From positions 1-32,293 of the forward strand of contig JAFTDU010000032.1 of the NCBI GenBank assembly GCA_017454005.1: a stretch of 32,293 bases of DNA, given 5' to 3'. The notes beneath the pieces were generated by a model that did no database searches, had not been told where the DNA came from, and was given only the letters and a program-made list of their open reading frames with translations. The position numbers were made by a program, and so were the translations under genes. Origin of the DNA: Desulfovibrionaceae bacterium. GTDB taxonomy: Bacteria; Desulfobacterota; Desulfovibrionia; Desulfovibrionales; Desulfovibrionaceae. Below are positions 1 to 7,666 of the stretch, one piece after another. Position 1 is the first letter of the stretch. Every line of letters begins with the position of its first letter.

Positions 1-23
1 GGTGTCTCCTGCTAATTTCACAT

Positions 24-112
24 CTTAATTAAAACGCCCTCCTGTTTTTAACAGCTTAATTTTAAAAAACAACCTTTTTTAACGACTTAATTAAAAATTT
101 AACAACTTAATT
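24..112. repeat. Imperfect tandem repeat with CTTAATT core
   Basis: The heptamer CTTAATT occurs four times, at 24-30, 55-61, 86-92 and 106-112, so with periods of 31, 31 and 20 bases. Each core is followed by an A-run and then a T-run ending in TTTAA, so each unit has weak dyad symmetry. The array lies directly downstream (in minus orientation) of the broken fic gene. It may be remnant terminator or mobile-element DNA; no function can be assigned. Confidence 0.5.
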
Positions 113-120
113 ATCGTTCC

Positions 121-836
121 TCATCTATGTGTTCTTATTGTTGCATTCATACTCAACGATTCAAATTGATTACGGACAAAATATTTATCTGCAAGTAATC
201 TAGCCATGCCTCCATTACCATCATAAAATGGATGAATTTCAACAAAATAAAGATGGGCTAAAATTGATCCTAATGGCGTCGGTAAAATTTCTTTGCTTTG
301 ATTCCACCAAGTTAAATATTCATTCATCAATTGATGTAGATCATCTGGATGAGGAGCTTCGTAGATTACTTCGTAATTATTATTTCTAATTCTACCAACA
401 ACTTCACCTTCTGTTCTTAATTCTCCAAAATTTCCTTGAACTTTTTTATCATCACCAGTACCTAGCAAGCCATGTATATTACAAATTTCTTTAATTGAGA
501 TAACATTTTTTGAATTCAAAAATTTTAAAGCTGCTGCCACTGTTGCATTCTCACGATAGTCACGTATTAATTATCTATTTTTGCTCCATTCTGGAACATT
601 AAGACATAATTTTTAACTAATGCAGAACGTAAAGCAAAACTATCCAAATATTCACCTTCGATTCTCCAACTAGCTTCAAGCTCTTTTGCGTATAAATCAG
701 TCATTAATTGTTGAAAATATTCATAACCAGCTAGCTTATTCAATTCATCAATTTTTTGACTAAGATGTTCTGCTTTTTTTAAATGATGAGGAGCGATTTT
801 TGATAGATCACCTATCCAATTTTCATGTTTCCACAC
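121..836 (-). pseudogene. Broken Fic-family AMP-transferase gene
   Basis: Fic proteins transfer AMP or other phosphate-containing groups to target proteins. The N-terminal piece (567-836) holds the inhibitory-helix motif (S/T)xxxE(G/N) as SWRIEG. The C-terminal piece (121-540) holds the Fic loop HPFYDGNGGMAR. The pieces are in different frames. The C-terminal frame, read upstream, gives LCLNVPEWSKNR, a stop, then LIRDYRENATVAAAL. A frameshift near the A5 run at about 614-618 and an in-frame TAA therefore separate them. The loop has Gly where the canonical HPFx(D/E)GNGRxxR has Arg, and the protein ends soon after the loop. A TGA also lies just before the first GTG at 836; the frame beyond it reads back to an ATG at 917. 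I infer an inactive remnant. Codon use is AT-rich, unlike the core genes, which suggests horizontal origin. Confidence 0.8.
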
Positions 837-1093
837 TCAATTTCTATCTTTATGCAAAAAAACGATTGGATATTCTTTTCCTGTAATTTGGTTTTTCACA
901 CATTTTAAATTGTCCATAAAACATCCTACTTAGAATTTAAATGACATAAATATAGAAATAAAATTTTATTATTATTCAAACATAATGTAAATATATTATT
1001 TATAATTTTTTTATTAAATTTAATATAACAATAATGCTTTATCAATAATTAAATAAAAAATAACAAGAACATATATTCTTTACATATTAAAAA

Positions 1094-1289
1094 ATGAGCA
1101 TGCAAAAACTGTGGCTCTTTTGTTCGTGTTGAAAGTATCTCTAACAAGCTTGAATCGCTTGGAGCATCAGTTCATTATCTGGGCAAGCGATTGATTCTAT
1201 CGTGCCAACGTGCTGCTTGTACAGAACGATTCTTATGTATTAGCCAAATAAACTGTAGACGTATTGTTCAGAATTGTTATCGTAAATAG
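1094..1289 (+). pseudogene. Ogr/Delta-like zinc-finger gene remnant
   Basis: The frame 1098-1286 encodes 63 residues beginning ACKNCGSFVRVE and ending in CYRK before TAG. It contains CxxC (codons starting at 1101 and 1110), about 30 residues, then SCQRAACTERF, i.e. C-x4-C followed by Phe, and RRIVQN. This matches the layout of the P2 Ogr / Delta late-gene activators (CPxC ... QCxNxxC...F). There is no start codon in frame because TGA (1095-1097) precedes the first codon. Removing one base after the ATG at 1094 would give MS-CKNCG, so a single-base indel probably broke the start. It is likely a prophage leftover. The family call rests on motif spacing only, and the gap between the two Cys pairs is longer than in P2 Ogr. 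Confidence 0.5.
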
Positions 1290-1980
1290 ATTTGCAATAT
1301 TAGAATATAATTTATCTTCTTTTTGATGAATATTTGCATAAACTCCATACAAAACATATACATTTATCATAATATTAATCATATATAATATGGTAGATAA
1401 AAATTTTAATCTATTTACAAAGATTCAAATATAATATAATAAAAATCTAATTTTGGTAATAACATTGCATTGAGACTGTCTTTTCAGGATATAAAAAAAG
1501 AAGAGTAAAGTTATTTGATGTCATAACTTTACTCCTCTTATTATTTCTGTATATTAAATTATGTAGATCTCACTCATATATACTTCATACATCTATAATA
1601 TGATATAAGAATCAATGTAAAATAGATTTATGTATACATGTAGATTGAAAAATGCTGAAATGCAGCAACATAATCTATTATAGAGAATATAGAATAAAAA
1701 ACAATGCTTTTTGATCTTAAATTATTGAAATATATACACTTTACTATATTATGAGATGTAAAATGAATATTGTTGATTATTAGATGTAACGTAATGATGT
1801 ACGCGGTCTAAAATTAAATGTCTAAATTTAATAAAATGCTAACTAATCGATAGATGCTATAATATGACAAAAGTAAATAATATATTCTAGCTATACTAAA
1901 TTTATAAAAATTTATGATAAGCTGATTTAATTTAGCATCCATGCACTTAGCTGTTATATATTAGTCAATTTATGCATGAG
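1290..1980. other. AT-rich gene-free stretch
   Basis: No open frame with a convincing start, ribosome site or family motif is visible on either strand. Apart from the hairpin at 1498-1539 it is low-complexity AT-rich DNA. It separates the phage-like and fic debris from the oxygen-defence genes. Confidence 0.6.
1498..1539. terminator. Long hairpin, terminator-like
   Basis: Arms 1498-1514 and 1523-1539 pair over 17 positions with a single mismatch, around an 8-base loop TTGATGTC. An A-run precedes the left arm (1493-1499), which would give a U-tract for minus-strand transcripts, and T-rich DNA follows the right arm. It looks like an intrinsic, possibly bidirectional terminator, but no intact gene abuts it; it may have belonged to a lost gene. 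Confidence 0.55.
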
Positions 1981-1987
1981 ATCTAGA

Positions 1988-3196
1988 CTAATTTTGCGCA
2001 CATTTGGCTTTTAAAGCAAGAGCCAGAGTCTTCCCTAACTCATGACAAGCTTTTAAAGTATCCTTCGTAGGCCGCCAAGCACATTTAACAGGTTCTGCAG
2101 GCAGCTCCATCTTCATTTCTTTTAACATCTCTTGCAGACATTTCGGTGCTTCGCCTGACCAACCATAAGAGCCAAAAGCCCCGCCCACACGATTTAAGGG
2201 TTTTAAGCCTTTCATATAGGTGAGTTGGGCGCTCATTAAGGGTAAAATCGTGTTGTTGTGCGTAGGTGAGCCACAAGCGACTGCCCAGCAATCAGCTAAT
2301 TCAGTCATGATGGCGCTATGGTGATTAGCTTTCACACTCATCACACGAGTAGGCACATCATTGTCTTCTAAGCCGCTAGCTACAGCATAGGCCATATGTT
2401 CTGTGGAATGCCACATGGTATCATAGAACACAAGACCCCGTTTTTGCGGTTTTTGTTCAGCCAAAGTGCGATACATGTCAATGATGAACTTGACATCCTT
2501 TGTTCCACGATGAATTAAACCGTGGTCTGGAGCGACCATATCAATATCAAGTTTCTCGACAATAGGTAGAGCTTTTAAGACCATAGATGAATATGGCAAA
2601 ACAATATTGTAAAAATATTCTTTGATACGGTGCACATAATCATCTTGTTTATTATATTCATCCACAAAGCGGCATGTGCTGGCAATATTTTGCCCAAAAA
2701 TATCATTGGAAATTAACAGCTTAAGATCTGGAATATAGGAAACCATGCTGTCTGGCCAATGCAACATGCGTGTTTCTTGAAAGACTACAGTGTGTTTGCC
2801 AAGGCTGATACTCTCACCACTTTTGACTGCTACAACTGGCCAATTGTTATTGGGATAGTAGCCTTGTAATGATTTTAACCCGGTTTGCGAGACAAAGATT
2901 TTTTCAGGTTTGGTGCGCTCCACAATTTCTTGGAGGGAACCTGCATGATCCAATTCCATGTGATTACAAATGATGTAATCCACTTTTTCAGGATCAAGGG
3001 TTTTGGCTAAACGACATAACAAGGTCTTGGCACAGCCAGGTGAGACAGTGTCTACTAAGACATTTTTGCTATCTTTGATCAGATAGGCGTTATAGGTTGT
3101 GCCTTCAGGCGATGTTGAATAACCATGAAAATCACGGTGATCATAGTCGACACAACCCACCCAGAAGACATCAGGTTTGATTTCAATGGGACGCAT
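1988..3196 (-). CDS. roo: Rubredoxin:oxygen oxidoreductase (A-type flavodiiron protein)
   Basis: This cytoplasmic enzyme reduces O2 to water with electrons from rubredoxin; some family members also reduce NO. The protein has 402 residues, the length of D. gigas Roo. The N-terminal metallo-beta-lactamase domain carries the diiron ligands H79, E81, D83, H84 (HMELDH), H146 (MLHWPDS), D165 (NDIFGQ) and H225 (PDHG). The C-terminal flavodoxin domain from about residue 254 has the FMN loops FYDTMWHSTEHMA, SPTHNN and GSYGWSGE. The ATG is preceded by GGAG seven bases upstream. Rubredoxin and desulfoferrodoxin genes lie just upstream on the same strand, as in other Desulfovibrio, but two terminator-like hairpins intervene, so roo probably has its own promoter in 3197-3380. 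All catalytic ligands are present; I see nothing broken. Confidence 0.97.
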   Translation of the reverse strand: MRPIEIKPDVFWVGCVDYDHRDFHGYSTSPEGTTYNAYLIKDSKNVLVDTVSPGCAKTLLCRLAKTLDPEKVDYIICNHMELDHAGSLQEIVERTKPEKIFVSQTGLKSLQGYYPNNNWPVVAVKSGESISLGKHTVVFQETRMLHWPDSMVSYIPDLKLLISNDIFGQNIASTCRFVDEYNKQDDYVHRIKEYFYNIVLPYSSMVLKALPIVEKLDIDMVAPDHGLIHRGTKDVKFIIDMYRTLAEQKPQKRGLVFYDTMWHSTEHMAYAVASGLEDNDVPTRVMSVKANHHSAIMTELADCWAVACGSPTHNNTILPLMSAQLTYMKGLKPLNRVGGAFGSYGWSGEAPKCLQEMLKEMKMELPAEPVKCAWRPTKDTLKACHELGKTLALALKAKCAQN

Positions 3197-3373
3197 TCAA
3201 GTCTCCAACAGTAGTTTTAGAGCGTATACAAGTTTACGTACAGGCTTATATTTGTACAATATGCAAGAACTACGATTACATTTTGCAATGTTATGTAAAA
3301 GTTTTAGCAAAACATAATGAAGTAGTTAGACCAAGACCTGTTAATCTATACGGAACTTAAGCCAAGAGTATCA

Positions 3374-3417
3374 AACAAAAATAGCTCTATGAGACGGCAT
3401 CCTTGTATCATAGAGCT
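3374..3417 (-). terminator. Intrinsic terminator upstream of roo
   Basis: A perfect 10-bp stem (AGCTCTATGA at 3383-3392 with TCATAGAGCT at 3408-3417) has a 15-base loop. Read on the minus strand it is followed by ATTTTTGTTTG. It is the second such structure after rubredoxin and would stop transcripts before roo. Confidence 0.7.
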
Positions 3418-3486
3418 TGGAAAAAAGCATTTTAAGAGTAAGCTAATAGTTTATTGTGCCCAATATTGCTTTAAAGCGCAATAAGT

Positions 3487-3565
3487 AAAAAAGCTTTTTT
3501 GGGGTGCTCAGCCTTAAAAATTTCTTTTTAAGGCGATTTGCTAAGAGTGCTTCCCCCAAAAAAGC
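3487..3565 (-). terminator. Nested hairpin terminator after rubredoxin
   Basis: The outer arms GCTTTTTTGGGG (3493-3504) and CCCCAAAAAAGC (3554-3565) are perfect inverted repeats of 12 bp. Inside them is a 10-bp perfect hairpin, 3511-3520 with 3525-3534, loop TTTC. On the minus strand the outer stem is followed by T6. It lies about 40 bases after the rubredoxin stop and most likely ends the dfx-rub transcript. Confidence 0.75.
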
Positions 3566-3606
3566 CTTAGTGACGCTTTTGCTTTCAAAAATTGTAGCGC
3601 AACAAT

Positions 3607-3747
3607 TTATTCTTCAGGTTCAAATTGATCTTTGCCAACACCACAGACAGGACAGACCCAATCTTCAGGCAAATCTTCAAAAGCTACATTGTCGTTTTCA
3701 GCGGGATCATAGACGTGACCACAAATGCTGCAAACATATTTTTTCAT
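3607..3747 (-). CDS. rub: Rubredoxin, short (46-residue) form
   Basis: Rubredoxin is a cytoplasmic one-iron electron carrier that feeds Roo and the superoxide reductase centre of desulfoferrodoxin. The 46 residues start [19 protein letters not shown] and end DQFEPEE. The Fe(Cys)4 ligands are the CSICG and CPVCG pairs. Compared with the usual 52-residue Desulfovibrio rubredoxin, about seven residues are missing between the YDPAE and FEDLP segments; the D. desulfuricans 45-residue rubredoxin has the same kind of deletion. The ATG is preceded by TGGAG six bases upstream. The start lies 63 bases after the desulfoferrodoxin stop, which suggests co-transcription. Confidence 0.96.
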   Translation of the reverse strand: MKKYVCSICGHVYDPAENDNVAFEDLPEDWVCPVCGVGKDQFEPEE

Positions 3748-3810
3748 AGTGTGCTCCACTTGATGATATAAGTATCACAAAGTTTGAAGGATATATGGCG
3801 CAAACAAGAG

Positions 3811-4191
3811 CTAGTTTTCAGCTTTCCATAAGCCGTGGAGATTGCAGTAAGCTCTAGCGCAAACTTTGGTAGCGTCGGTTTTAAAGACGGCCTCTGGGGC
3901 TGCATCGGGCGTTAGATCTTGGCGTTGCACGGTCGTGTCGGTTAACAATTCAATCCATTCAATGTAATGTTTCTCAACCATGGGATGGGCTGTGGAGCCG
4001 ACCGTAACTTTATAGCCAGAGTCGATTTTTTCAAGCACAGGGACATGTTTTTCTTTGGCTGCGTCAACAGCACCTTCGACCATTTGGCTCATGGCCTGAT
4101 TACAGCAGGTGGGGACACAGCTGCCAGCATGAAGGATTTCAATAATATTGCCACAAAGTTCACATTTATATACTTCACGGGATTTGGGCAT
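3811..4191 (-). CDS. dfx: Desulfoferrodoxin (2Fe superoxide reductase)
   Basis: It reduces superoxide to hydrogen peroxide without releasing O2, with electrons from rubredoxin. The 126 residues equal the length of D. vulgaris desulfoferrodoxin (rbo). The N-terminal desulforedoxin-like domain has the centre I cysteines C10, C13, C29 and C30. The neelaredoxin domain has the centre II ligands H49, H69, H75, C116 and H119, the EKHVP loop with E47 and K48, and the CNLHG ending. The ATG has AAGGAG six bases upstream. It is the first gene of a dfx-rub transcript next to roo. No operator was recognised upstream. All metal ligands are present, so it should be active. Confidence 0.97.
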   Translation of the reverse strand: MPKSREVYKCELCGNIIEILHAGSCVPTCCNQAMSQMVEGAVDAAKEKHVPVLEKIDSGYKVTVGSTAHPMVEKHYIEWIELLTDTTVQRQDLTPDAAPEAVFKTDATKVCARAYCNLHGLWKAEN

Positions 4192-4403
4192 AAAGACTCC
4201 TTACTCTATTGTCAATTGCGCAGAACTACTTCTATTGCGTAGCGCAAGTGGCGAGAAAACGCAAGGCCAAGCTTTGCTTGGGCATCTTTGAGTCTGGTTT
4301 TTTTAAATAGGCGAGACTTGCATAATGGAGCGCTTGTTTGCACACAAAAATTAGCTTGGAGGTCGTGTTTTTGGCCATCTATTTTGCATAAGGCGTTCTG
4401 CAC

Positions 4404-4948
4404 ATAAACTAGCGATAAATTGACGGCTACAAATTTACATCATGTGATTAGAAAAAATGTTTTAGGAAGCTAAGAGAGCTAGATAATCTTTGTATGCGCA
4501 TTTTTTTCAATATCTTGCTGCCCTAATATGCAACCATAGTTGCAGCATAATATTCTAACTTAAAAAGTGTGTACGAAGTATATATTTATTTTTAGATATT
4601 TCAATGCTTCTGTCATTCTCTTTTAATCCACAAAGTAATATGTGACCTAAGCAAAACATAGAAAGCAATTATTAGTTGGAACCTTTTTCTCTATATTTAC
4701 GCATTTTACAAAAAGTATCATCTAAACGCATATACTTTATCTTTATGCAGGTCAAGATTTTCTGTTAAGCCACAAAGTGATATGTTACCCAAGCAAAACA
4801 TAGAAAGTAATTATGAGTTTATTAGAACCAATTTCTTCATAGTTACACATATTTAAAGCGTACTCTTAATGCGCCTACTAATTTACTTTGGCATTAAGAA
4901 AAGTATTTATCTTGCTAGCCTTAACTATCTGCGTCTGCAGCTATGAAA
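4404..4948. other. Gene-free spacer containing a duplicated repeat
   Basis: I found no credible coding frame here. The stretch is AT-rich and is dominated by the two-copy repeat described separately. It divides the oxygen-defence cluster from the exported NAGPA-like gene. Confidence 0.6.
4628..4855. repeat. Two-copy imperfect direct repeat, offset 142 bp
   Basis: Copy 1 begins CCACAAAGTAATATGTGACC at 4628 and copy 2 begins CCACAAAGTGATATGTTACC at 4770. Both continue with AAGCAAAACATAGAAAG, then a diverging AATTAT and TTAGTTGGAACC or TTATTAGAACC segment, and end in similar T-rich DNA. Similarity runs for roughly 80-90 bases. The copies have no coding potential and no clear inverted ends. Confidence 0.7.
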
Positions 4949-5755
4949 TTAATTTGATGGTGTTTTGCTTTTAATGCCTAGCACATTGGGAAGTTGTGGA
5001 GCAAGGGGTGACTGAAAAAGGAAGGGGAGATTAAGCGCAAGATAAGCTGGGTGATTGACAAAAAGGCCTGCTGGGGTGCCACCTTCCACATACATAGTTG
5101 TACCAATATCAAGGGGTAAGCGTAAGAGCTCCTGCGCTAATGTGTAGGGGGTTGTGGGGTGCATACTGTAGAGAAAGAGAATGTCACCATGTGCTGTGAG
5201 ACCGACTGCAGCAATAGTATGTTTGGGTCCTACTTTGGGCCACAAAACCTGTTTAGCACTATTAATTAAGCGATAATTTTGGATGACCAAATGATAATGG
5301 CGCAGCTTTTCTTGCAAGCCGCGTGTCTCGCGCTCAAGAATTGTAGCCTTAGGTAAACTGTTATTGTCAGGACAGGCGACAAAAAAGGCCCCAAATTTTT
5401 TGGCAATGCGTGGATTATTTAAGATCATGCCCTGGCGCATGTAGCCAGTACTCGTGCGGTTGTCGGGTAAATACATGCTGGCATTGATGACAGCGAGTAG
5501 TTGCTTGGTTTTAGCCCATTGCAGTAAACTTAAAGGCAGTTTAGCGTCAGCTGCGGCTGAACAGAGTTCAAAGTGCACCTTGTGCGGATCAATTTTGAGC
5601 ACAAGGAGCGCACCCTCTTTAGCCATAAGGGGGAAGGTTGCCAAGAAAATCCCAGGGGCTATGGGCTGCCAAGAGGTAAGTGTGCCAGCATATGCCAGGA
5701 GCGGCAGGCTTACCAACAGGGCTAAGAGGAAGCTAAATGTTTTTCTCATGGGCAT
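4949..5755 (-). CDS. Exported NAGPA/DUF2233-like protein
   Basis: The protein looks like the phosphodiester glycosidase family (NAGPA, formerly DUF2233), whose members hydrolyse sugar phosphodiesters; the substrate here is unknown. From the ATG at 5755 it has 268 residues. An N-terminal signal (MPMRKTFSFLLALLVSLPLL, cleavage after AYAG) points to export to the periplasm. Supporting motifs are INASMYLPDNRTSTGYM, AAVGLTAHGDILFLY and VEGGTPAGLF, the last matching the family's D/E-GG-x-S region. A TTG at 5767 could add four residues, and the ATG at 5749 is also possible; the ribosome site is weak in all cases. It stands alone, divergent from metF. Confidence 0.75.
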   Translation of the reverse strand: MPMRKTFSFLLALLVSLPLLAYAGTLTSWQPIAPGIFLATFPLMAKEGALLVLKIDPHKVHFELCSAAADAKLPLSLLQWAKTKQLLAVINASMYLPDNRTSTGYMRQGMILNNPRIAKKFGAFFVACPDNNSLPKATILERETRGLQEKLRHYHLVIQNYRLINSAKQVLWPKVGPKHTIAAVGLTAHGDILFLYSMHPTTPYTLAQELLRLPLDIGTTMYVEGGTPAGLFVNHPAYLALNLPFLFQSPLAPQLPNVLGIKSKTPSN

Positions 5756-5828
5756 TTTCTTTAGCAAAAGCTCTTCTAGCCGTACAAACTTGAGCCTTTT
5801 TAAGTAAAGCTAGTTGCGGCAAATTGAA

Positions 5829-5885
5829 CGTTGACAAATCAATGTATATTATAGATATTGTCAACGATAATATCTATATTAATAT
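5829..5885 (+). promoter_or_regulatory. Overlapping inverted repeats in the metF promoter region
   Basis: Two perfect inverted repeats overlap. CGTTGACAA (5829-5837) pairs with TTGTCAACG (5858-5866). TATAGATATT (5850-5859) pairs with AATATCTATA (5869-5878). They share bases, so as RNA they exclude each other; as DNA the first is a plausible dimer operator. TTGACA at 5831 is followed 17 bases later by GATATT, and TTGTCA at 5858 is followed 16 bases later by TAATAT, so both arms contain -35-like hexamers. I see the symmetry directly; its regulatory role is inference. It does not match the MetR or MetJ consensus. Confidence 0.5.
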
Positions 5886-5903
5886 AGAATATGAGGAGCG
5901 ATT

Positions 5904-6773
5904 ATGCACATAGGTCAATTAATTGAGCAAAGCTCAAAACCATTTGTGTCCTTGGAGTTTTTTCCCCCCAAAGATCCAAGCACTCTCCCTGAATTTTACC
6001 AAGTGGTGCAAAAGTTGCAAACACTTAAGCCCTTGTTTGCTTCTGTGACCTATGGGGCTGGGGGTGGGACGCAAGCGCATACCTTAGATGTGACAGCTAA
6101 GCTTGTGACAATGGGCCTACCCATTATGGCGCATTTGACCTGTGTAGGGGCTGAAGAAGAGAAAATCAAGCAGTTTTTGCTAGATTTGCAACAGGTGGGC
6201 GTAGAAACTGTCCTAGCCTTACGCGGTGATCCGCCAAAGGATACCGGGATTTTGCCAAGTTCTGGCCCCTTCCAGCATGCCATTGATCTTGTCAAATTCA
6301 TTGCCAAAGAAGCACCGAACATGGGTATTGCCTGTGCGGCCTATCCCACACCGCACCCTGAATCTTTAACCTATGCCATAGATCGCAAGTATACACAGGC
6401 CAAGATGGCAGCAGGTGTGGATTTTGCTGTCACCCAGTTGTTTTTTGATGTGCGTGAGTATCTAGCCATGGTGGCCGATCTGCGCAAATTAGGTGTGACT
6501 CAAACTATTCTCCCTGGCATTTTGACCTTGCAGAGCTTTCAGTCGCTCAGGCGTATCTTGGCACTTAGTGGTGCTAATATTCCTGGCAAACTCTATTTAC
6601 AACTCGAAGAGGCCGACAGGAAAGGCGGAAACGAAGCTGTACGCGAAGTAGGTTTAGTCTTTGCCTGTGAGCAGATTAAACGCCTCTTAGATAGTGGGGT
6701 TAAAGGGATCCATCTCTATACTTTAAATCGGGCCGATGTCTGTCTCGAGTTGATTGAGCGTGTGGGGTTATAA
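5904..6773 (+). CDS. metF: 5,10-methylenetetrahydrofolate reductase
   Basis: It reduces methylene-THF to methyl-THF with a flavin cofactor, supplying the methyl group for methionine and linking to one-carbon oxidation or CO2-fixation routes. The 289 residues form the usual single TIM barrel. E18 in SLEFFPPKD corresponds to the catalytic Glu. Other family motifs are ASVTYGAGG, HLTCVG, LALRGDPP and the TQLFFD segment, with the C-terminal HLYTLNRAD. The ATG has GAGGAG five bases upstream. It is monocistronic: a perfect terminator follows at once. The overlapping inverted repeats before it suggest its own regulator. Confidence 0.96.
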   Translation: MHIGQLIEQSSKPFVSLEFFPPKDPSTLPEFYQVVQKLQTLKPLFASVTYGAGGGTQAHTLDVTAKLVTMGLPIMAHLTCVGAEEEKIKQFLLDLQQVGVETVLALRGDPPKDTGILPSSGPFQHAIDLVKFIAKEAPNMGIACAAYPTPHPESLTYAIDRKYTQAKMAAGVDFAVTQLFFDVREYLAMVADLRKLGVTQTILPGILTLQSFQSLRRILALSGANIPGKLYLQLEEADRKGGNEAVREVGLVFACEQIKRLLDSGVKGIHLYTLNRADVCLELIERVGL

Positions 6774-6827
6774 GCACTTAAAAAAAATAACCTAGCCACT
6801 GGATGACTAGGTTATTTTAAAGTGCTT
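6772..6827. terminator. Bidirectional terminator between metF and flgM
   Basis: AAGCACTT (6772-6779) pairs with AAGTGCTT (6820-6827), and inside it AATAACCTAG (6786-6795) pairs with CTAGGTTATT (6807-6816). An A-run lies in the left arm and T-rich DNA in the right, so it can serve metF on plus and flgM on minus. It overlaps the metF stop. Confidence 0.85.
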
Positions 6828-6850
6828 GCACATGGGGAACAAAGAGCGCT

Positions 6851-7153
6851 TTAGCTTCTAAACAAGCCTGGTTCAGCTTGGACTACAGCCTGAGCAATCT
6901 GCTGGTTATCTAACAGATAGGTACCAGTTTGTACCATGGGGCGTAGGGCATCGATGCGATCTTGTCTGACATCAGGAGCGCCTTGAGCTGTTTGTTTAGC
7001 TTCCATAAATAATTTTGCGTTTTGCGAAAAGGTCACATTGTCATTGGTAGCGTTAACGCTTGTACTCTGCCGTTTATTTTTCGCGCCAACTTTAATATTC
7101 GAAAGAGTGCGTGATTCAACTCTGTCGCGTTGTGAAGAGATTTCGATCGCCAT
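6851..7153 (-). CDS. flgM: Anti-sigma-28 factor FlgM
   Basis: FlgM binds sigma-28 (FliA) and holds late flagellar genes off until it is exported through the finished hook-basal body. The 100-residue protein from ATG 7153 (MAIEISSQRD) has the diagnostic C-terminal block RIDALRPMVQTGTYLL plus NQQIAQAVV; the N-terminal half is polar and probably disordered, as usual. AGGAG lies seven bases before this ATG. A longer reading from upstream would overlap the preceding gene and is less likely. It follows a conserved-looking gene by ten bases, behind a sigma-28-like promoter, so it would be autoregulated as a class 3 gene. No other flagellar gene is in the window. Confidence 0.88.
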   Translation of the reverse strand: MAIEISSQRDRVESRTLSNIKVGAKNKRQSTSVNATNDNVTFSQNAKLFMEAKQTAQGAPDVRQDRIDALRPMVQTGTYLLDNQQIAQAVVQAEPGLFRS

Positions 7154-7163
7154 ATAGTTTCTC

Positions 7164-7613
7164 CTAAAACCACTCTTGACTTGATTGATCCCCAGATTCG
7201 TCAAGCATGCTTGCATTGATTTTTTCGCGTGTCACACGAAAGAATAATAAGCGTACTTTTTGCTGCTCTTCAGCACTTAACGCTACTTGCCCAGTAGGTG
7301 TTACTTTGACAATGCGTAACCGTTTACCTGGCGGGTAAGTAAATTGTAGTTCCGCACCAATTTGTGATGAAAGTTCTGCTCTAATCTCTTCGATGATAGG
7401 ATTGGTGCTGCCAGTGTAGATTAAACTTTCATACACTTCACGAGCGACCTTCTCGACATAAGTTCTGCGTTTTATTTGTGGATCAGGATCATCGCGACTT
7501 TCACCATTGATGACGCGGCATTTAGCCCTAAATTTGGCGAGCCTGCGTGCAGTCAAAAGTTGTTGCTCATAGCCTTGAAGCATTAATCTAAGGCGTACTT
7601 GTGATTCGCTCAT
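7164..7613 (-). CDS. Uncharacterised protein co-transcribed with flgM
   Basis: I do not recognise a named family. From ATG 7613 it has 149 residues and no signal peptide or membrane segment. The first 50 residues are rich in Arg, Gln and Leu and probably helical (SQVRLRLMLQGYEQQLLTAR). The middle reads VAREVYESLIYTGSTNPIIEEI, and the C-terminal part GAELQFTYPPGKRLRIV with EEQQKVRLLFFRVTREKINA. It ends ten bases before flgM and is the first gene after a sigma-28-like promoter, so a role in late flagellar assembly is plausible by context. A TTG at 7619 could add two residues; no clear ribosome site is visible. Confidence 0.8.
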   Translation of the reverse strand: MSESQVRLRLMLQGYEQQLLTARRLAKFRAKCRVINGESRDDPDPQIKRRTYVEKVAREVYESLIYTGSTNPIIEEIRAELSSQIGAELQFTYPPGKRLRIVKVTPTGQVALSAEEQQKVRLLFFRVTREKINASMLDESGDQSSQEWF

Positions 7614-7666
7614 AACCAAAATATAGGCAACTGGGCCCAGGGCGCTTAAGTTAACATTTACTTTCT

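Noticed and set aside
3504-3749. 81-codon plus-strand frame
   Set aside because: It is antisense to the rubredoxin gene and runs through the terminator hairpins; the minus-strand rubredoxin explains the coding signal.
4212-4403. 63-codon minus-strand frame upstream of dfx
   Set aside because: It has a GTG start, no ribosome site and no recognisable motif, and it lies where the dfx promoter and leader should be.
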